A DNA stretch of 26,830 nt from Apostichopus parvimensis (lineage: Eukaryota > Echinodermata > Holothuroidea > Aspidochirotida > Stichopodidae): assembly GCA_000934455.1 (NCBI GenBank), contig KN883381.1:41364-68193 (forward strand), read 5' to 3'. Positions 11,042 to 23,540 of this stretch are shown here, one piece after another. How positions within the stretch are numbered: the stretch's first letter is position 1; every line of letters begins with the position of its first letter. Made by a program: the position numbers and the translations under genes. The notes under the pieces are model-generated. The model made no database searches. It saw nothing but the letters and a program-made list of their open reading frames with translations, and was not told where the DNA came from.

Positions 11042-12869
11042 GGTGGCATGAGCATATATTTACTATAAACTACCACATGTATATATATTTGGTTTAGTTA
11101 TCAAATACTGAACAATATATGTAACTTGGACAACGATATTATTTAGAAAACTGATTTTGTAGTAATTTTCCTCAATTTAAAATAATCATTCCCTGAATGT
11201 ACACAAGGATGTTGCTGATTCAAGATTTCAGGGAGAAAAAACTTATACCGAATCCCTTACAAAAGCAACTAACACTGAAAAGATATTCGTCATTATGAAA
11301 TTAGTATTTCATGTATTTTATCTGCTGTCTTCAAGGACAAACATCCTTCGATTCTCCATTTTATCAATGGATCATATTTCAATATAGAATATGTATACAA
11401 ATTTCTTGTTAAAGCGAAATGAATATCTTTTCTCGCTACGACCATTCAGACTACTGTAGCCCGTCTTTATCGACAGTTAACGACTTTCATACTTAAATAG
11501 TTACACTACACAAACGGGTATCTTCATTATATATTATCAGCGTTTCCTTGTTTCATTCAATAATTTTGCTTTATCAGATTATGAAAAAAACAGGAACCTT
11601 AATGCCATTGACACATAGAGAATAGGCAATTAAATAAAATAATGTTACAGATCATTAACAAATAATTTCGCTTTCGAATTTCTATTAATTTAAATCTCTT
11701 TTATTAAAAACCTGAAAGGAAAGAAAATAAAAAAAAAAATCTAAATACTAAGACTCTAAAGTTAACGTGTAATAGAGCAGTTCTTTCTTGTACAAGCAGG
11801 TGTGCCTAGATACTGGACACATTTTAAATAACTAAACTATGTCACGACTAAAAGGTATGAATATTCATAAACTTCTAATTAAGCTAATTTCAATATTTAA
11901 TTTTAATAATTGGAGTTGTATTTTGTTTATCTTATAATAATGACCAAAAAAAAAACGATACAAAAATGACAATTGACAATGGAATTTTCGCATAAAAAAT
12001 GGATTTGATTTTTCTTCTGTTTTTCTTTACGTGGCTTACCCTATTCTTAGTTACAATACTTACAGTAAACATGTTAATTAATTAACTTATGATCATTGAA
12101 TCCTTTTGTTTTCATGTAGTAAATAGTAGGCCGTTATTTGTTTCTTTTTGCAATATCCCGTTACCACCAGATAGCTATTGGATCTGCTATTATTGTCTTA
12201 GCGAACTTGTTTACTTAAATTAACAACTTAGTACATGTGTTTCTTGGTTCATAGATTCACGCATGATTAAGCCTTTAGATCATTAATCATTGCTTTGTGT
12301 TTATGAAGGTGTGTACATGTTAATGTTTTCATCATGTTGAACAGAATGGTAGTTAGGTTTATATATATTGTAGTTTATATTAGTTTTTTATTTTAGTTTG
12401 TATTTCAATTAAGAACAAAAAGATATAGAAAAGAAAAGCCAGCCATAACGTTTATATCATTTAAATAATAAATATGATTATAAATTTGGAGGTAATCTGG
12501 GTATCATAAGCATTTCAAAACGTTCAGTTATACTATTTGTATTTCTCTTCATCCAAAGGTATAAGAATTGCTGTCATTTTGGAATAAAACTGACTCTCTT
12601 ATCAAAATTATTAAAAAATGTCAAAGACAAAGCAAGGCAAAAAGACAACAAAAATAACATAAAACAATTGTGGTATCAACTTCAGACTTACTCAAGTCTT
12701 CCAACCAAAAACGTGATAATTGCTCAAAAGGAAGAGAGACATCTTTTTTCTCGCTGTTTAGGGTCCGTGGTTTATCGTGTACATAATCTCTGTATAGCTT
12801 CAATGACAACAGCGAGTTGGTTTTCTGTTTTGGTTTGTATATTTCCTTGTTTTTTGTTGTTTTATTTGC

Positions 12870-12882
12870 GGGGGGGGGGGGG
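12870..12882. repeat. Poly-G tract (13 nt)
   Basis: Uninterrupted run of 13 G in intron 1. Confidence 0.95.
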
Positions 12883-13149
12883 TAGCATTAGGTCAACAGT
12901 TTCATCAACCTTCTCAGCATTACTTGAAAATAATCTTACAATCGATCAGCTAATTCACATTTCAACATTGTTCATGCTTCAAATGAAGGTTAATAACTAT
13001 TAAAAAAGGTTTAATTCCACTATTTGAAATGACAAACAAAACTTGTCAAACTAATGACCTAAATTTCGTATGATTGTTTAATATCCAATTAAATCGAACA
13101 AATTCTCAAAATCAATTCAAACTCTGGGTTTAGGTTTTAGCAGTTCTAA

Positions 13150-13165
13150 CCCCCCCCCCCCCCCC
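13150..13165. repeat. Poly-C tract (16 nt)
   Basis: The longest G/C homopolymer in the window: 16 C. Confidence 0.95.
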
Positions 13166-14108
13166 GAACCTACCTCCCATCTCGAATATGGGTTTGGGGT
13201 TATTTGTTTTATATTTGGCTTTGTTTACAAGTTGTTTGTGTCACATGAAATACTCTACAAAAATTGTACAAAAAAACAGCCACATTTTTTATTACCATTA
13301 AGCAGCATCCTCATTTATGTGTTTAACACTGTTTGTTATAATACCAAACTTGTTTACATGATATGAAACATCCAAACATGAACTTTCTAGATAACCTTTG
13401 CTACAAGACTAAAAGCACAGTAGTTAAACTCTATGAATTAAAAATCTGTATTTGATATTTTAACTGTAACTTGAGAATTTGCGATATCGACGACTCATTG
13501 CTCGACGTTATAGAACAGTATATATTGTACGTGCTACCTTGATATAACACTCGTAAACTTTGTTGTAAATAATACGCACTTTCACTTCTGCAATGTCTTT
13601 CCCACGTGAAACGTGTTATACTTGACATTATAAACAATCCATGTAATTAATGTTCCCATTGAAATATCATCTAGACCAACAATCATTTTAGCATTATGTA
13701 TCTCTTTAATAGGCGTTTGTCGTTCGTGTGGTACGTGTTTGTCACTTTTTGTGACATTTCGTTCTGACCTAGAATATCAAACTAGGGGTGACCTTCGCAA
13801 ATCATTGGATATCCCTCAATATTGTGGTTTACAAACATTTCTGCTCATTCCCATAAACAAGTGGTGAACTTTTCTTCGAAGCAATACAATACAGTAAAGT
13901 GTCTGTCACTTGAACTCAGTTTACCAGAAACTAAATACAATACTTAATTGTCTTACATGCATTACTCGAAGCTTCTTCCGCCATTGTTACTGTTACCTAA
14001 TCATCCTGCATGGGGAAAATAAAGCTCTTTGTTTCAAAGTAATTCAGCCCTCCTTAAACGGTCATAAAAAGCTGAACATATAGCTTCAGTCTTTAGAAAA
14101 CTTTAATC

Positions 14109-14163
14109 GAGAGAGAGAGAGAAGGCGGGGGTAGTGGTATGTGTGAATGTGGGGGGGGGGGGG
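14109..14163. repeat. (GA)n followed by 13-G tract
   Basis: (GA)7 at 14109-14122, then a G-rich spacer and 13 G at 14151-14163. Confidence 0.9.
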
Positions 14164-14343
14164 TCAGGTGTGTTATTATGCCGTGTACCTACACGACAGC
14201 GACTTGGCTGCATATAGAGAGAATATATGTTAACTTTTCAACACACGTGATGATGTCTTATGTATAATCCCCAGTCATTGTCAAAAATGGATACGTGAGA
14301 ATGAAACAGGAAATGACGTGTATTACATATCACATGATCGTAT

Positions 14344-14373
14344 AGAAGCAAGTTATAATACATACTTGCTTCT
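14344..14373. repeat. Perfect 10-bp inverted repeat (hairpin)
   Basis: AGAAGCAAGT (14344-14353) and ACTTGCTTCT (14364-14373) are exact reverse complements around a 10-nt loop. The stem is too short for a typical microRNA precursor. It may be the trace of a small mobile element or simply chance. Confidence 0.7.
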
Positions 14374-15609
14374 TTCCTTAGTTCTTCCATAGTCTTATTA
14401 AATTGTGTTCAAAATTTCATCATATTTTGCAGTGCCTTTCGATTATTGCCAAATTTGTAGAAAAAAACAAAAGAGTTGCAGAACTTAAAACAACAACAAG
14501 CTGAACCGCTCCATCATACACACGTTGAACTTTAATCTACATAACTAGAGAACAATTGTTTTCCAATCTGCTTAATAGAAGAAGGAATTGCCAAAATGTG
14601 CTGTTCATATTTGTCTAACCCTAATTTTCATTTTAGAATTACGGGATATGTATAGTTAAAGTGAAAAGAAGTACAAATATTTTCTTTTTACGTCAAGCGG
14701 AGGAAACGTCACAAAAAAAATGTGTTGGTTTTTTTTCTCAACAATAGTAAGACGTTTCCTGTTGTTAGATGTTCAATATTAATTGATGGTCGTTCATTTC
14801 CACTGTGTACACACCGATGAATGTCGATCTATACACTATACATTTCAACCGCAATATACAGTTTAGGATACACGATAATTACCACACATTGTACAACATA
14901 CATATCTATACTGTTGATGTGGCAAAACAGTCTTGAAACAGTTATATAGTTTACAATCGCTGTGAAAATAGAAGTAAACCCACTCCTCACTTCGAAAAGC
15001 AAAACAAAAGCTAAAAAAAAAGGTCATATCCGTGTTAGGAAACAAATTTTGTTGTTTGTATAAATTAAATTGTTTGAATAAGCAATTTTCCTTTCTTTTT
15101 TTAAGTATAAAGGTTAATTGTTTTAAATTCATATTTATATGATGTCATATATTAAATCGTGTAATGCTATCGTGTATACTATTGTGTGCGCTATAGGCCT
15201 GCGCTTTATCTTTTATTTCCCTCATAGCTCATGTCATTGTCATATATAACGGGGATCTGTCGGCATTATTTGATATGAGAGTGGCTGCCTGCATGCTAAC
15301 CACAGAGAACATGTCATCAATGTATTGTTGTTTCGCTCGATGGTGAGTTGTTACCCCACCCCACCCACTACAAATCCCATTTCTTTCCATTCCATGAAAT
15401 GTATGTATCAGAAAATCAGAGAAAATTAAAGAAAAGAAACTAAAACCAGAATTCAAAACCTATAATGAAAACATTTGACTTGAAACTAGTCTAGCCTTGC
15501 AAGACAATCTGTTGCATGCTATCAACAACGATGCGGTCTCATATCGTAACTGATATATAATGTTGTAGACAGAATTTCTTACCAAGTAAAGATAAACTGA
15601 TTAATCTAT

Positions 15610-15690
15610 AAAAAAAAAAAAAATAATAATAATAAAAAAAATCGCCCTTTGTACATATATACAAGGCTTATAGTAAGCCTCCTTTGTCTC
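15610..15690. repeat. A-run, AAT repeat and paired inverted repeats with SOX/TCF-like words
   Basis: A 14-A run (15610-15623) and a short AAT repeat precede CCTTTGTAC...TACAAGG, an imperfect inverted repeat around 15646-15666. A perfect 7-bp inverted repeat AGGCTTA/TAAGCCT follows (15664-15670 and 15674-15680). CTTTGT words, the core recognised by SOX HMG proteins and close to TCF sites, occur twice (about 15647 and 15682). Confidence 0.55.
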
Positions 15691-15819
15691 GGCTCATGAC
15701 TTTTTAAACGTGTTCACGCATTTATATATAACCTAACAATCTATTAGTAAAATCTCTCAGTTTTTCTGTAATATTTATTCCCCGAAATGAATCTTGAGTC
15801 GGCTTTTGTTTAAAATTGA

Positions 15820-15980
15820 TCGATCCACGTGGGTCCGCTGTTCTGAAATCACTTGTGACTTTCTCTTCCGCCCTCGACGCGCGATTATAAACACAGAGAA
15901 TGGGAAATTATGAACGTACAAATTATGAGTGCAGATCCAAGACTTTTTAAAAGACGACTTTACGACGCATGCAGTTCTAC
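15820..15980. promoter_or_regulatory. Candidate intronic regulatory block with E-box and CpG-rich core
   Basis: A perfect CACGTG E-box lies at 15826-15831. It is followed by a stretch with several CpGs, including CGACGCGCG near 15885-15893, and no simple repeats. This contrasts with the AT-rich surroundings. Regulatory function is an inference from composition and one motif. Confidence 0.25.
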
Positions 15981-17496
15981 TAAAAATAAATTGAATTTGT
16001 GTTTATGATATATGGTTTGATATGAGATATAGTCCACAATAAATGGGGCTTATATGTAGGCCACTGCGACGGGGATTTGTGGGACAACATTTTCCAAACC
16101 ATTGTGTATACATACAGAGCAATTTATAAACAACGATGTAGATTGTCAATAAAGACTTATAGGCAGCTAACAGCGGAAAGAAGCAACATCTCCAAAAGTT
16201 TTTAAAAAAAATGTAAAATTGTTAAAAATTGGCACACAGCAAGAACGCATCCAATAATTTTAGGAAATGGAATTCTCATATTAGTGCCAAACTAAATTGG
16301 CTATTTTGATTTCAATGTCCAAAGATTATTTCCATTATAGTTGGACGTGACATCCGAAATAATATCTATTACACCACCATGTCTGTTTTTGTTTGTAACT
16401 TGCTATAAGGCATATCTATATATATATGTATATACGTCAGTCACCTACACTGTATACAGGCACTCCTTATTTCGTAGGTGTCTGTATCTTAATATAACCT
16501 TATAGTGATTGTTAATTGCTTCGCTAATTAAAAATGTCATCTATATGTATATATATAACGGAAACATTCATTCGCGACAGACCCTTGAAACAATCACACA
16601 CCCATCGCTTAATTTGTTTTCTTTGAAGACGTGTCATATGTGCCTTTCTATCCTTATTTTTCTGATGATTGTTATGATAATAACAACTTATTTTCTTCGT
16701 ATATTAAGAATAGTTACCTGGGATTGCTCAAATTCAACTTGAGAGAGTCGAACCATATATTATTTCGTCATATCTATCATACGTTGCAGTGATTACTACA
16801 ACGTGTATGATGGGACACATAGATTATGAATCTTTACCTGGTGAACTTTGTACACTTCCGGTTTCAGTGTCTTTCTGTGGTTATTTGTTTGTATCCAAAA
16901 AGATCTATTATTTCAAAAACTTCCTGTCCAAGTATCTATTGAAGTGGTTTCACACCGTTTCAGTCAACATGATATAGCAACATTACGAAAAAGGAATTGT
17001 AAATAAAACTGCATAGGCTACTGCTAAAGCCTGTGTATATATAGGCTGCTATTATAGCTATAGGTAAATGTATGAAAGTTAGAGGGCCTAACTTTCGATC
17101 CTGCAGGGGCTAGTTCAAACTTTGTGGCAGGCTAAAGAAATTCGAGAATAGAAAATAACAGTAAATTGGAAGTAAAGTAATGAAAAGAGAAGATGCATTC
17201 TTACAAATATTCAAACAGGAAATGGATTTGGACAATGGTATTTTTCTTTTGTTTTGTTTTGCATTGCTTTGTGTGTCTGTGTGTGTGTATTTGTTTTGCT
17301 CCGGTTCTATTAAAATTATTAATATTATAACCTTTGAAACCACTTTGTTTATTTATTTTCTTCTGGTAGAACTTTCGTTTCAAACTTATGTAACACACAT
17401 ATTATGAACTTAATTGGTTACGAATATAACTGAAATAAAAACAAAAATTATGAAAAAAACAAAAAAAACAAAAATTAGTGACAAATTTGCTAATTT

Positions 17497-17560
17497 AACG
17501 TGGCTTAAGTTCAATTAGCGAACGTGGACTAAGTTTAATAAGTGAACGTGGACTAAGTTG
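17497..17560 (+). repeat. 24-bp tandem repeat, about 2.7 copies
   Basis: AACGTGGACTAAGTT (first copy with CTT for ACT) begins at 17497, 17521 and 17545, with exact 24-bp spacing and diverged linkers. Confidence 0.85.
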
Positions 17561-18019
17561 GAGAATTGTCAAGGTTTTAATGATGAACACTCGCAGAGTG
17601 TCAATTGTCCATTTATGAACTATGAACACAAAAGACAAAATACTCTTTAATGTACTTGTGGCATTTTAAAATGGTTGGTAAACCAGTTCAATAGTTCCTT
17701 TCGTAATGTTTTCTATGGATTGTTCAACTTGCTGGATCTTACTTAAAATTGTTCTTACCCCCCTCCCACCCCAACCTCCAGTTAAGTCGAGTACCTCCCT
17801 ACTACCCACTTAACACTCTCTCTTCCCCTTCACAAAGCCTAACCTCCTGACAAGATTTTCAGGCAGGACTGATGGAGTTGGGTAATAAAAGTTCATAAAC
17901 TGGAACTTTTAAAGAAACATTCACATCCAGTCGTTCATGTGTAGTGCTAAGGCTAAGATGACCAAAACTTGTCCTGCTTTTTAGCTCCTCATTCAGGGGG
18001 TAGGAAGCTTCCGAAAAGT
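17561..18019. other. Intron segment, nothing recognised
   Basis: Ordinary sequence with a C-rich stretch (17758-17780). No gene or structured repeat seen. Confidence 0.5.
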
Positions 18020-18370
18020 GGGGGGGGGGACAACATCAGAGGGGCACTTTCTCATTCCACAACCACCACTCGTCAGCTATAAACCGATACACACCGGCCA
18101 TATCACTTAAATATAAAATGATGTGTTAGTATGCTATCAATACTATTTATTGAGATTTGTTTATTGTTAGCCGTGCTACAAAAAGATATGGGATTCCATA
18201 TTAGAAATAGCATGTACAGACTAAAAATAAATAATTAAAATAAAATATTAGAATTAACAAAGGCTTAAGATATCCAAAAGACAGTTCAATTTTATTTGCC
18301 AGTAGGGCACATTTGCTATTTTGGAAAAAAAGTGAGGAGGCACGTGCCCCCAGTGTCCCCCCCCCCCCCC
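18020..18370. mobile_element. Possible small non-autonomous element with G-run terminal inverted repeats
   Basis: The left end reads ten G, ACA, a short spacer, then GGGGCAC (18041-18047). Read on the opposite strand, the right end is 14 G (18370-18357), ACACT, then GGGGGCAC. The ends are thus similar and inverted around about 350 bp with no coding capacity. A related C-run with CAGTGCCCCC occurs at 19046-19062. Target-site duplications were not established. The resemblance could come from C-rich simple sequence alone. Confidence 0.25.
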
Positions 18371-18720
18371 ACCCGGCCACTACCCCCTGTCCCCATTACT
18401 ATGGCTAATTGATGTTTATAAGTAACAACTAACAAAACACAGATAATTAAAATAAAATACACGTAAACAGTATAAGGTTATTTGGTCTGTCATATCGCCA
18501 AAATGTGAACAGCTCAGAAAGAGAGATAGAGATAGAAAGAGAGGCTGATATAATAACTATACACATAAGTTGTTGTTACAGGTGAGCCACTACCTTCAAC
18601 ACTAAACGCGGAAACCGAAGCAATGATGATGTGCTGTTTTGTCCTTGATTGTATTTCTCAAGCTGTGCTTTAAACTGTGATGTTTGGCACATTCTGTTAT
18701 TAACATGATGGACCGTAAAA

Positions 18721-18738
18721 TAATAATAATAATAATAA
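18721..18738. repeat. (TAA)n microsatellite
   Basis: Six TAA units followed by A-rich sequence. Confidence 0.9.
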
Positions 18739-20986
18739 AAATAAAAAATAAAGAAAAGTTTCCCTGAAAAAATAATCGTTTTACGTGAGTCCACCAATGT
18801 CACACCAGGAATGATAAAAAATTACATTAACTTCGTTGACATGTATAGACATTGCTATATATGAATTGAATCTATAGAGGCTGATTAACTTGCTTATAGT
18901 TGAAGAAGCAAACCGTTGATATAACACATGTAATGTATACATGGCCTCTTAAAGACTAAGGTGGTAAACCAATCTGCCAGATGTACGTGAATAATAAATA
19001 CATTTATGAGAATAACATCAAGAGTTACAACTCCAAATGATCATCAGTGCCCCCTCCCCCCACCCTCCTGCCCCTTCCCAAATGTTAGCATGCAAAGAGG
19101 AAAAAAAGGAAAAATGCTAGAAATTTTCAAAAACTTCTATCTTGATGATCTGCTTCCCCAAATTAGTCCCAGCTAAAGGAAGGCATATTTATATAGGTCA
19201 TTGATTATCTCAGTGTGTTATAATTTCTTATAGAAATGCGTGTTGATATATTGAGGATGGTGTGACCATTATCTGAATTTCTAGCATATTTTGGGGTAGT
19301 ACCTATATAACCTATTTAACGACAGGTATATATGTGAGGTTTTTTTTGTATAATTTCATAGTGTGTAAAGTTTCGATAGCTCAATAAGCCCCACTGCATC
19401 AAAAAGTAGGCTACACGCATTAATGTATGTGATAGAATTTAGCCCCTATTACCCATCCATATATCTCTGGTAAAACCTTTGAAAATGCCATAGTGCTATT
19501 TTCATGCCAGTGACTTGGGACTTCACACCTAACCGCCGTGCAGAATTGGGTCAAGCCACAGAACCTTTTGACCTTCCGTGACCATATAGCCTGATAGGAT
19601 GTTGAGTGTATTAAATTATTACATGTACATATATATACCTGTATTTCAACTTTCATTTTGAAATCTGAATCGGTGTTCGAATAAGATCTCTTCTGTGCTC
19701 ATCACATGTAATGAATGGGTAATAATTATATGGGCGATAAATTTGATACAACAAAACAACAAAGAAATAGGTAGATTAATTAATTGCCCGCTAGTTAACG
19801 ATCTTAGATATATATCATACAGACGTGTGCAGTATGCTAATATTTTGTTTATCACAATTGTATGTATATAGGTCAATGTTTTGTACAGTAATCGGCGGAT
19901 TAGTGCCATAATTAATACTGTAGCTTGATCAAACACAAAATGCTGTTTTAAAGTTTCTATTTATCTTATTTTTTGAAGAAAGAAATTAAGGATGTGTGTA
20001 ATATTTATAACATGACTTTTTATAATGAACCCTTGAAGGTTACGTAAGAGTCTTTCAGATACATATATTTTGAGAAGTGTCTTATTTCTAGGTGCAACGA
20101 CGGCAAATATTCCCTCTATTAATTATTTATGCAGCTATATTAATAATTATTTGAAGCCCATAGCCTATTGATATATATTTTTTTAATTCCATTATTTATT
20201 TATTTTTAAATCAAAAAGAAACTTATTTATATAAGACAAACTGTTCATGATTCGTATAAATTTTCTCCCTATTTCATATCCTTTACTAGACCTAGTTTAA
20301 TCTTTTTTTTTATATGATGTACCTCCTGTCCGTACACATATTGTAGATAATCCACGACCCGTTGTAGGCCTTCACGACAAAAAATATGTGGAACAGTAAC
20401 TATATATATATATATGCAGGTATACAGGTAAACCCTTCAAATGTCCCATGCCTACATCTATATTACTTACGTAGTATAATACATATAACTTTTTATTTCA
20501 TGTGTTCAATTCGAATTTCTTCTTCTTTTCTTGGCCTGTCTTTTATATTCTTCGCTGAGGGAAAATGCTTTCTCGTTTTTGATCTTGTCATGGTTTTGAG
20601 TGGTATATAATGACCCAGGGAGTGAAAGAATTCCCGTTGTCTTTAACAACTCTATTGTGAATCACACTCTTAGAATTTTGTGACCAGAGGGGAAACAATC
20701 TTCAAACTACGGCTTATCTTGCCGAAAAGTACTCGAAAGCTCCAGAAATTACAATTTTCCACTTACTTACAAACTTGGTAATCTCAACGAACGCTGAGAT
20801 TTTGAGGCCTGAGCATTCCGCTGGGCGACACGACCATAGCTTCACTTGATCTATGGAGGGACAAGCTCAAATTTAGCGGGAGAATTTAACTGGAGGGCCC
20901 AAAACTCTACATATTATACGTTTTTACGTTATTTCTTCCCTCTCTTGTTTTTATCATGTCACTTGTGTACCTATTCTATAAAATAG

Positions 20987-21003
20987 ATATATATATATAT
21001 ATA
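20987..21003. repeat. (AT)n microsatellite
   Basis: About 8 AT units. A similar run is at 20400-20416. Confidence 0.85.
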
Positions 21004-21836
21004 AATATACATATCAACAAAGATTTTGTACCGGACGAGAGCATAAAAGTGAAATAAGAATATTCTTACAAATTACTGTCATTTGTAGTAAAGTTTATTG
21101 CTAGGTGTATAGGTCAAAGCTTAGAACTTTTACGCTTTGCTGATGGAAGTCTTCCTAAAAGAGCTGAAGGGGTAAGATTTTGCGTGATGGATGCTGCTGT
21201 GAGATTCGGGCAAATCAAATAGTGAAAGATGTTTCGGATTGGCAATATATGTTTCTGTTATCAAGCGTCATTTCATATGAAGTGTTTTCTGAGGCAAAAT
21301 CCATTATGCGACCGGATTTTTAAGATGTCTTATAAAATAATGCGTTGATGTAAAGATAGAAAAAAAAGTAGCTACAAAGTATACGAGGATTCTTCTATAT
21401 ATACGTAACTTCCTACTGAAATCATTAAATACCTTATAATTAGTGTGAATTTATAGTGACGTACATTGAAATATCTATTTTGAAAAGGTTTCCAGCGTAT
21501 AAATAAGTTTGCAGAAAATTGTAGTAATAATAATATTTAGAGACATTGTAATAATTTTAAGTAGCATAGGTCCTTCATTTAAAATCATTTTTTTATCGGC
21601 TGAGATAGTTACAATAAATACTAGAATGATTTTAACACAGATGAGATTTTGAGAAACCCTTGCTTTGGAAGTTACTTTATGTATTTGTTGTTCTCCTTCT
21701 TGATGAGATGAATGAATATGGCTAAAGTGGAGACTTTATATAAGGCCGAAGCTCTGTGTTGGACTGATGGCCAAAATACACTTTTCAACAGATTTTAGTA
21801 AACATATAAACTGTTTTTAGGTACATAGTTAATTGG

Positions 21837-21884
21837 AGGGGAGGGATAGAGGGGAGGGTAGTGGAAAGGGGTGGGAGAGGGGGG
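21837..21884 (+). repeat. G-rich purine block with G-quadruplex potential
   Basis: More than six runs of three or more G within 48 nt, separated by short A-rich loops, on the sense strand. Confidence 0.7.
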
Positions 21885-22270
21885 TTACGTATTCTACAAT
21901 AGCTAGTTCACTCCTCAACCTGTGTAGAGTAACTTTAAACAAATAATATGGTAACAATTAACAAAGCACAAAACAACAACATAGAATTGAAGCAAAGAAT
22001 AAATTCACACAACATATTCCAACGATTGTGAAAGTCACCATTGAGTATGATGTGAATAGTATAGTTGCTTGTGGTGAAACAAACATTATAATTATATATT
22101 TATATTTATATTTTTTTCGAAGGAAGTCGATTTTTTTTTTATATTTATCTCATTTTTCAGCTTCTTTGTAGGGCAAACTTTTAATTTTGTGTCATAAATG
22201 CTTCCCAAATGACCACAAAGTTGTTTCACGAAAAGCAACAACAACAAAACTTAAAATCGTTATGGCTAAT

Positions 22271-22580
22271 TTAGAGGGCCTTACTAACGCAATTTATTTG
22301 CCTTTAGGAATATTATTTAGATGCCCTTGCGCTTGCATTTTAGATGCCCTTACTGTGGCAATTTGGATACCCTTATATACGATTACAGTTTAGATATCCT
22401 TATGATTGCCACTTGGATTCCCTTATGAGAACAGTCTATGGTTGCTCTTGCGAATATACTGTAGATGCATATACGATTGCATTCTATATGGCAGATGCCT
22501 TACGAGTTCAATCTATAGATGCCCATTACAACTGCATCCTAGATGCCCTTAAGATTGCAATATAGATGCCCTTACGATGA
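22271..22580 (+). repeat. Degenerate ~24-bp minisatellite
   Basis: Units resembling TAGATGCCCTTACGATTGCA recur with AGATGC-like starts at 22319, 22342, 22365, 22392, 22415, 22463, 22493, 22517, 22541 and 22564. Spacings are mostly 23-24 bp, with one double-length gap. Because 24 is divisible by three, open reading frames cross the array and produce a repetitive peptide that should not be taken as a gene. Confidence 0.9.
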
Positions 22581-22822
22581 TATAAAAAAATATCACTGAA
22601 CAACACAGGTTCTTACAACGTGTTAAACCTTATACAGACTTTTATACTCTTTCTGGCAAATATTGTTTGCTATCTTGTCAATACTATGATATCGTCGTCG
22701 ATCACATCACGTAATCTTGAATCATAATTGGGCGTAGACAACACAAAATAATCTTTGATCATGTTTTTGTCGCTCTATTTGTTTTTCTTTGTTTCCTTAT
22801 TTGGTTTACAATAACTTACCAT

Positions 22823-22863
<41 letters not shown>

Positions 22864-23540
22864 ATACAATGAAGACGACTAACGTGAATAGTCAATTCAA
22901 ATTCGATAGTTGAATTACGTATCTCCAATTGAGAGGGCGTTCTATCAAAATAATTTAGTGGAGAATATATATTCAGCGTTGTTCATTTGTGCCGTTAATA
23001 TTGTGCAATATTTAATAAAAGTGTGAGACATTATTAGGAATTATCTGCTGTATGCATGTTAGTGAATATTTTCCTCCACGTGGTACAGCATACAGGCATA
23101 GTAGTTTACATAGTATAGCCCGACTGCTGTCGTATCTATGGTAACAGTGATTATGCGCAGAATTCACACTTTTTTACAGTATATCATTTATGATAAACGA
23201 ACTTAATAATTCGGAATAATGTTTAATTTGAAAATTTGTACAAAGAGCCATCGCAATTCTTGCAATTTCTAGAAAGAGATTTTTGTCTCTTCCATTTAAA
23301 CAAAAATAAAAAAATAAAATAAAATGTTTAACCATTAGTCACATTGAAAATACATGGTTACGAAGAAAACTCATTGGATCATATCACAATAACACATAGT
23401 CAGTTAGTTACCCTCTTGTAAATTCTCGAAACAACCGTGGCATTTATTCTTATTTATTGACAAATTGTTATAATATAGGGACGATTTAAACGCAACTTAA
23501 ATAGGCCTATGATTATTTAAATAAAAACATGTGCAGGAGT
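22581..23540. other. Intron segment with long AT microsatellite, no exon seen
   Basis: Apart from the AT run listed separately, this is AT-rich sequence without recognised features. Confidence 0.5.
22827..22861. repeat. (AT)17 microsatellite
   Basis: About 34 nt of uninterrupted alternating AT. It is probably length-polymorphic and may form a cruciform. Confidence 0.95.

Larger units (their letters stand above)
8221..12869. other. Intron segment, AT-rich, no exon seen
   Basis: Contains a (CA)n run, an alternating AT/ATAC run, a (GA)n run, a (TTG)n run and a G-rich block, listed separately. Open frames here are short and low-complexity (Lys-, Phe- or Ile-rich). No conserved-looking regulatory cluster was noticed. 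Confidence 0.5.
12883..14343. other. Intron segment between homopolymers, no exon seen
   Basis: AT-rich sequence with the poly-C, GA and poly-G tracts listed separately. Nothing else was recognised. Confidence 0.5.
14374..17496. other. Intron segment, mostly AT-rich, with one CpG-richer island
   Basis: Apart from the 15610-15690 and 15820-15980 blocks listed separately, I see no gene, RNA or clear repeat. Short alternating AT runs occur near 16417-16430 and 16545-16556. Confidence 0.5.
18371..22270. other. Intron segment, AT-rich, no exon seen
   Basis: Contains a (TAA)n run (18721-18738), AT runs (20400-20416, 20987-21003), a C-rich stretch (19049-19080) and a G-rich block (21837-21884). 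Short open frames lack recognisable features. Confidence 0.5.

Noticed and set aside
12668-13003. 111-codon plus-strand frame with a hydrophobic segment
   Set aside because: The glycine run comes from the 13-G homopolymer and the rest has no recognisable feature; it sits in the Six1/2 intron.
22187-22565. Two overlapping plus-strand frames with repeated Asp-Ala-Leu type peptide
   Set aside because: They are produced by the 24-bp minisatellite, whose period is divisible by three; no start context, domain or splice support.
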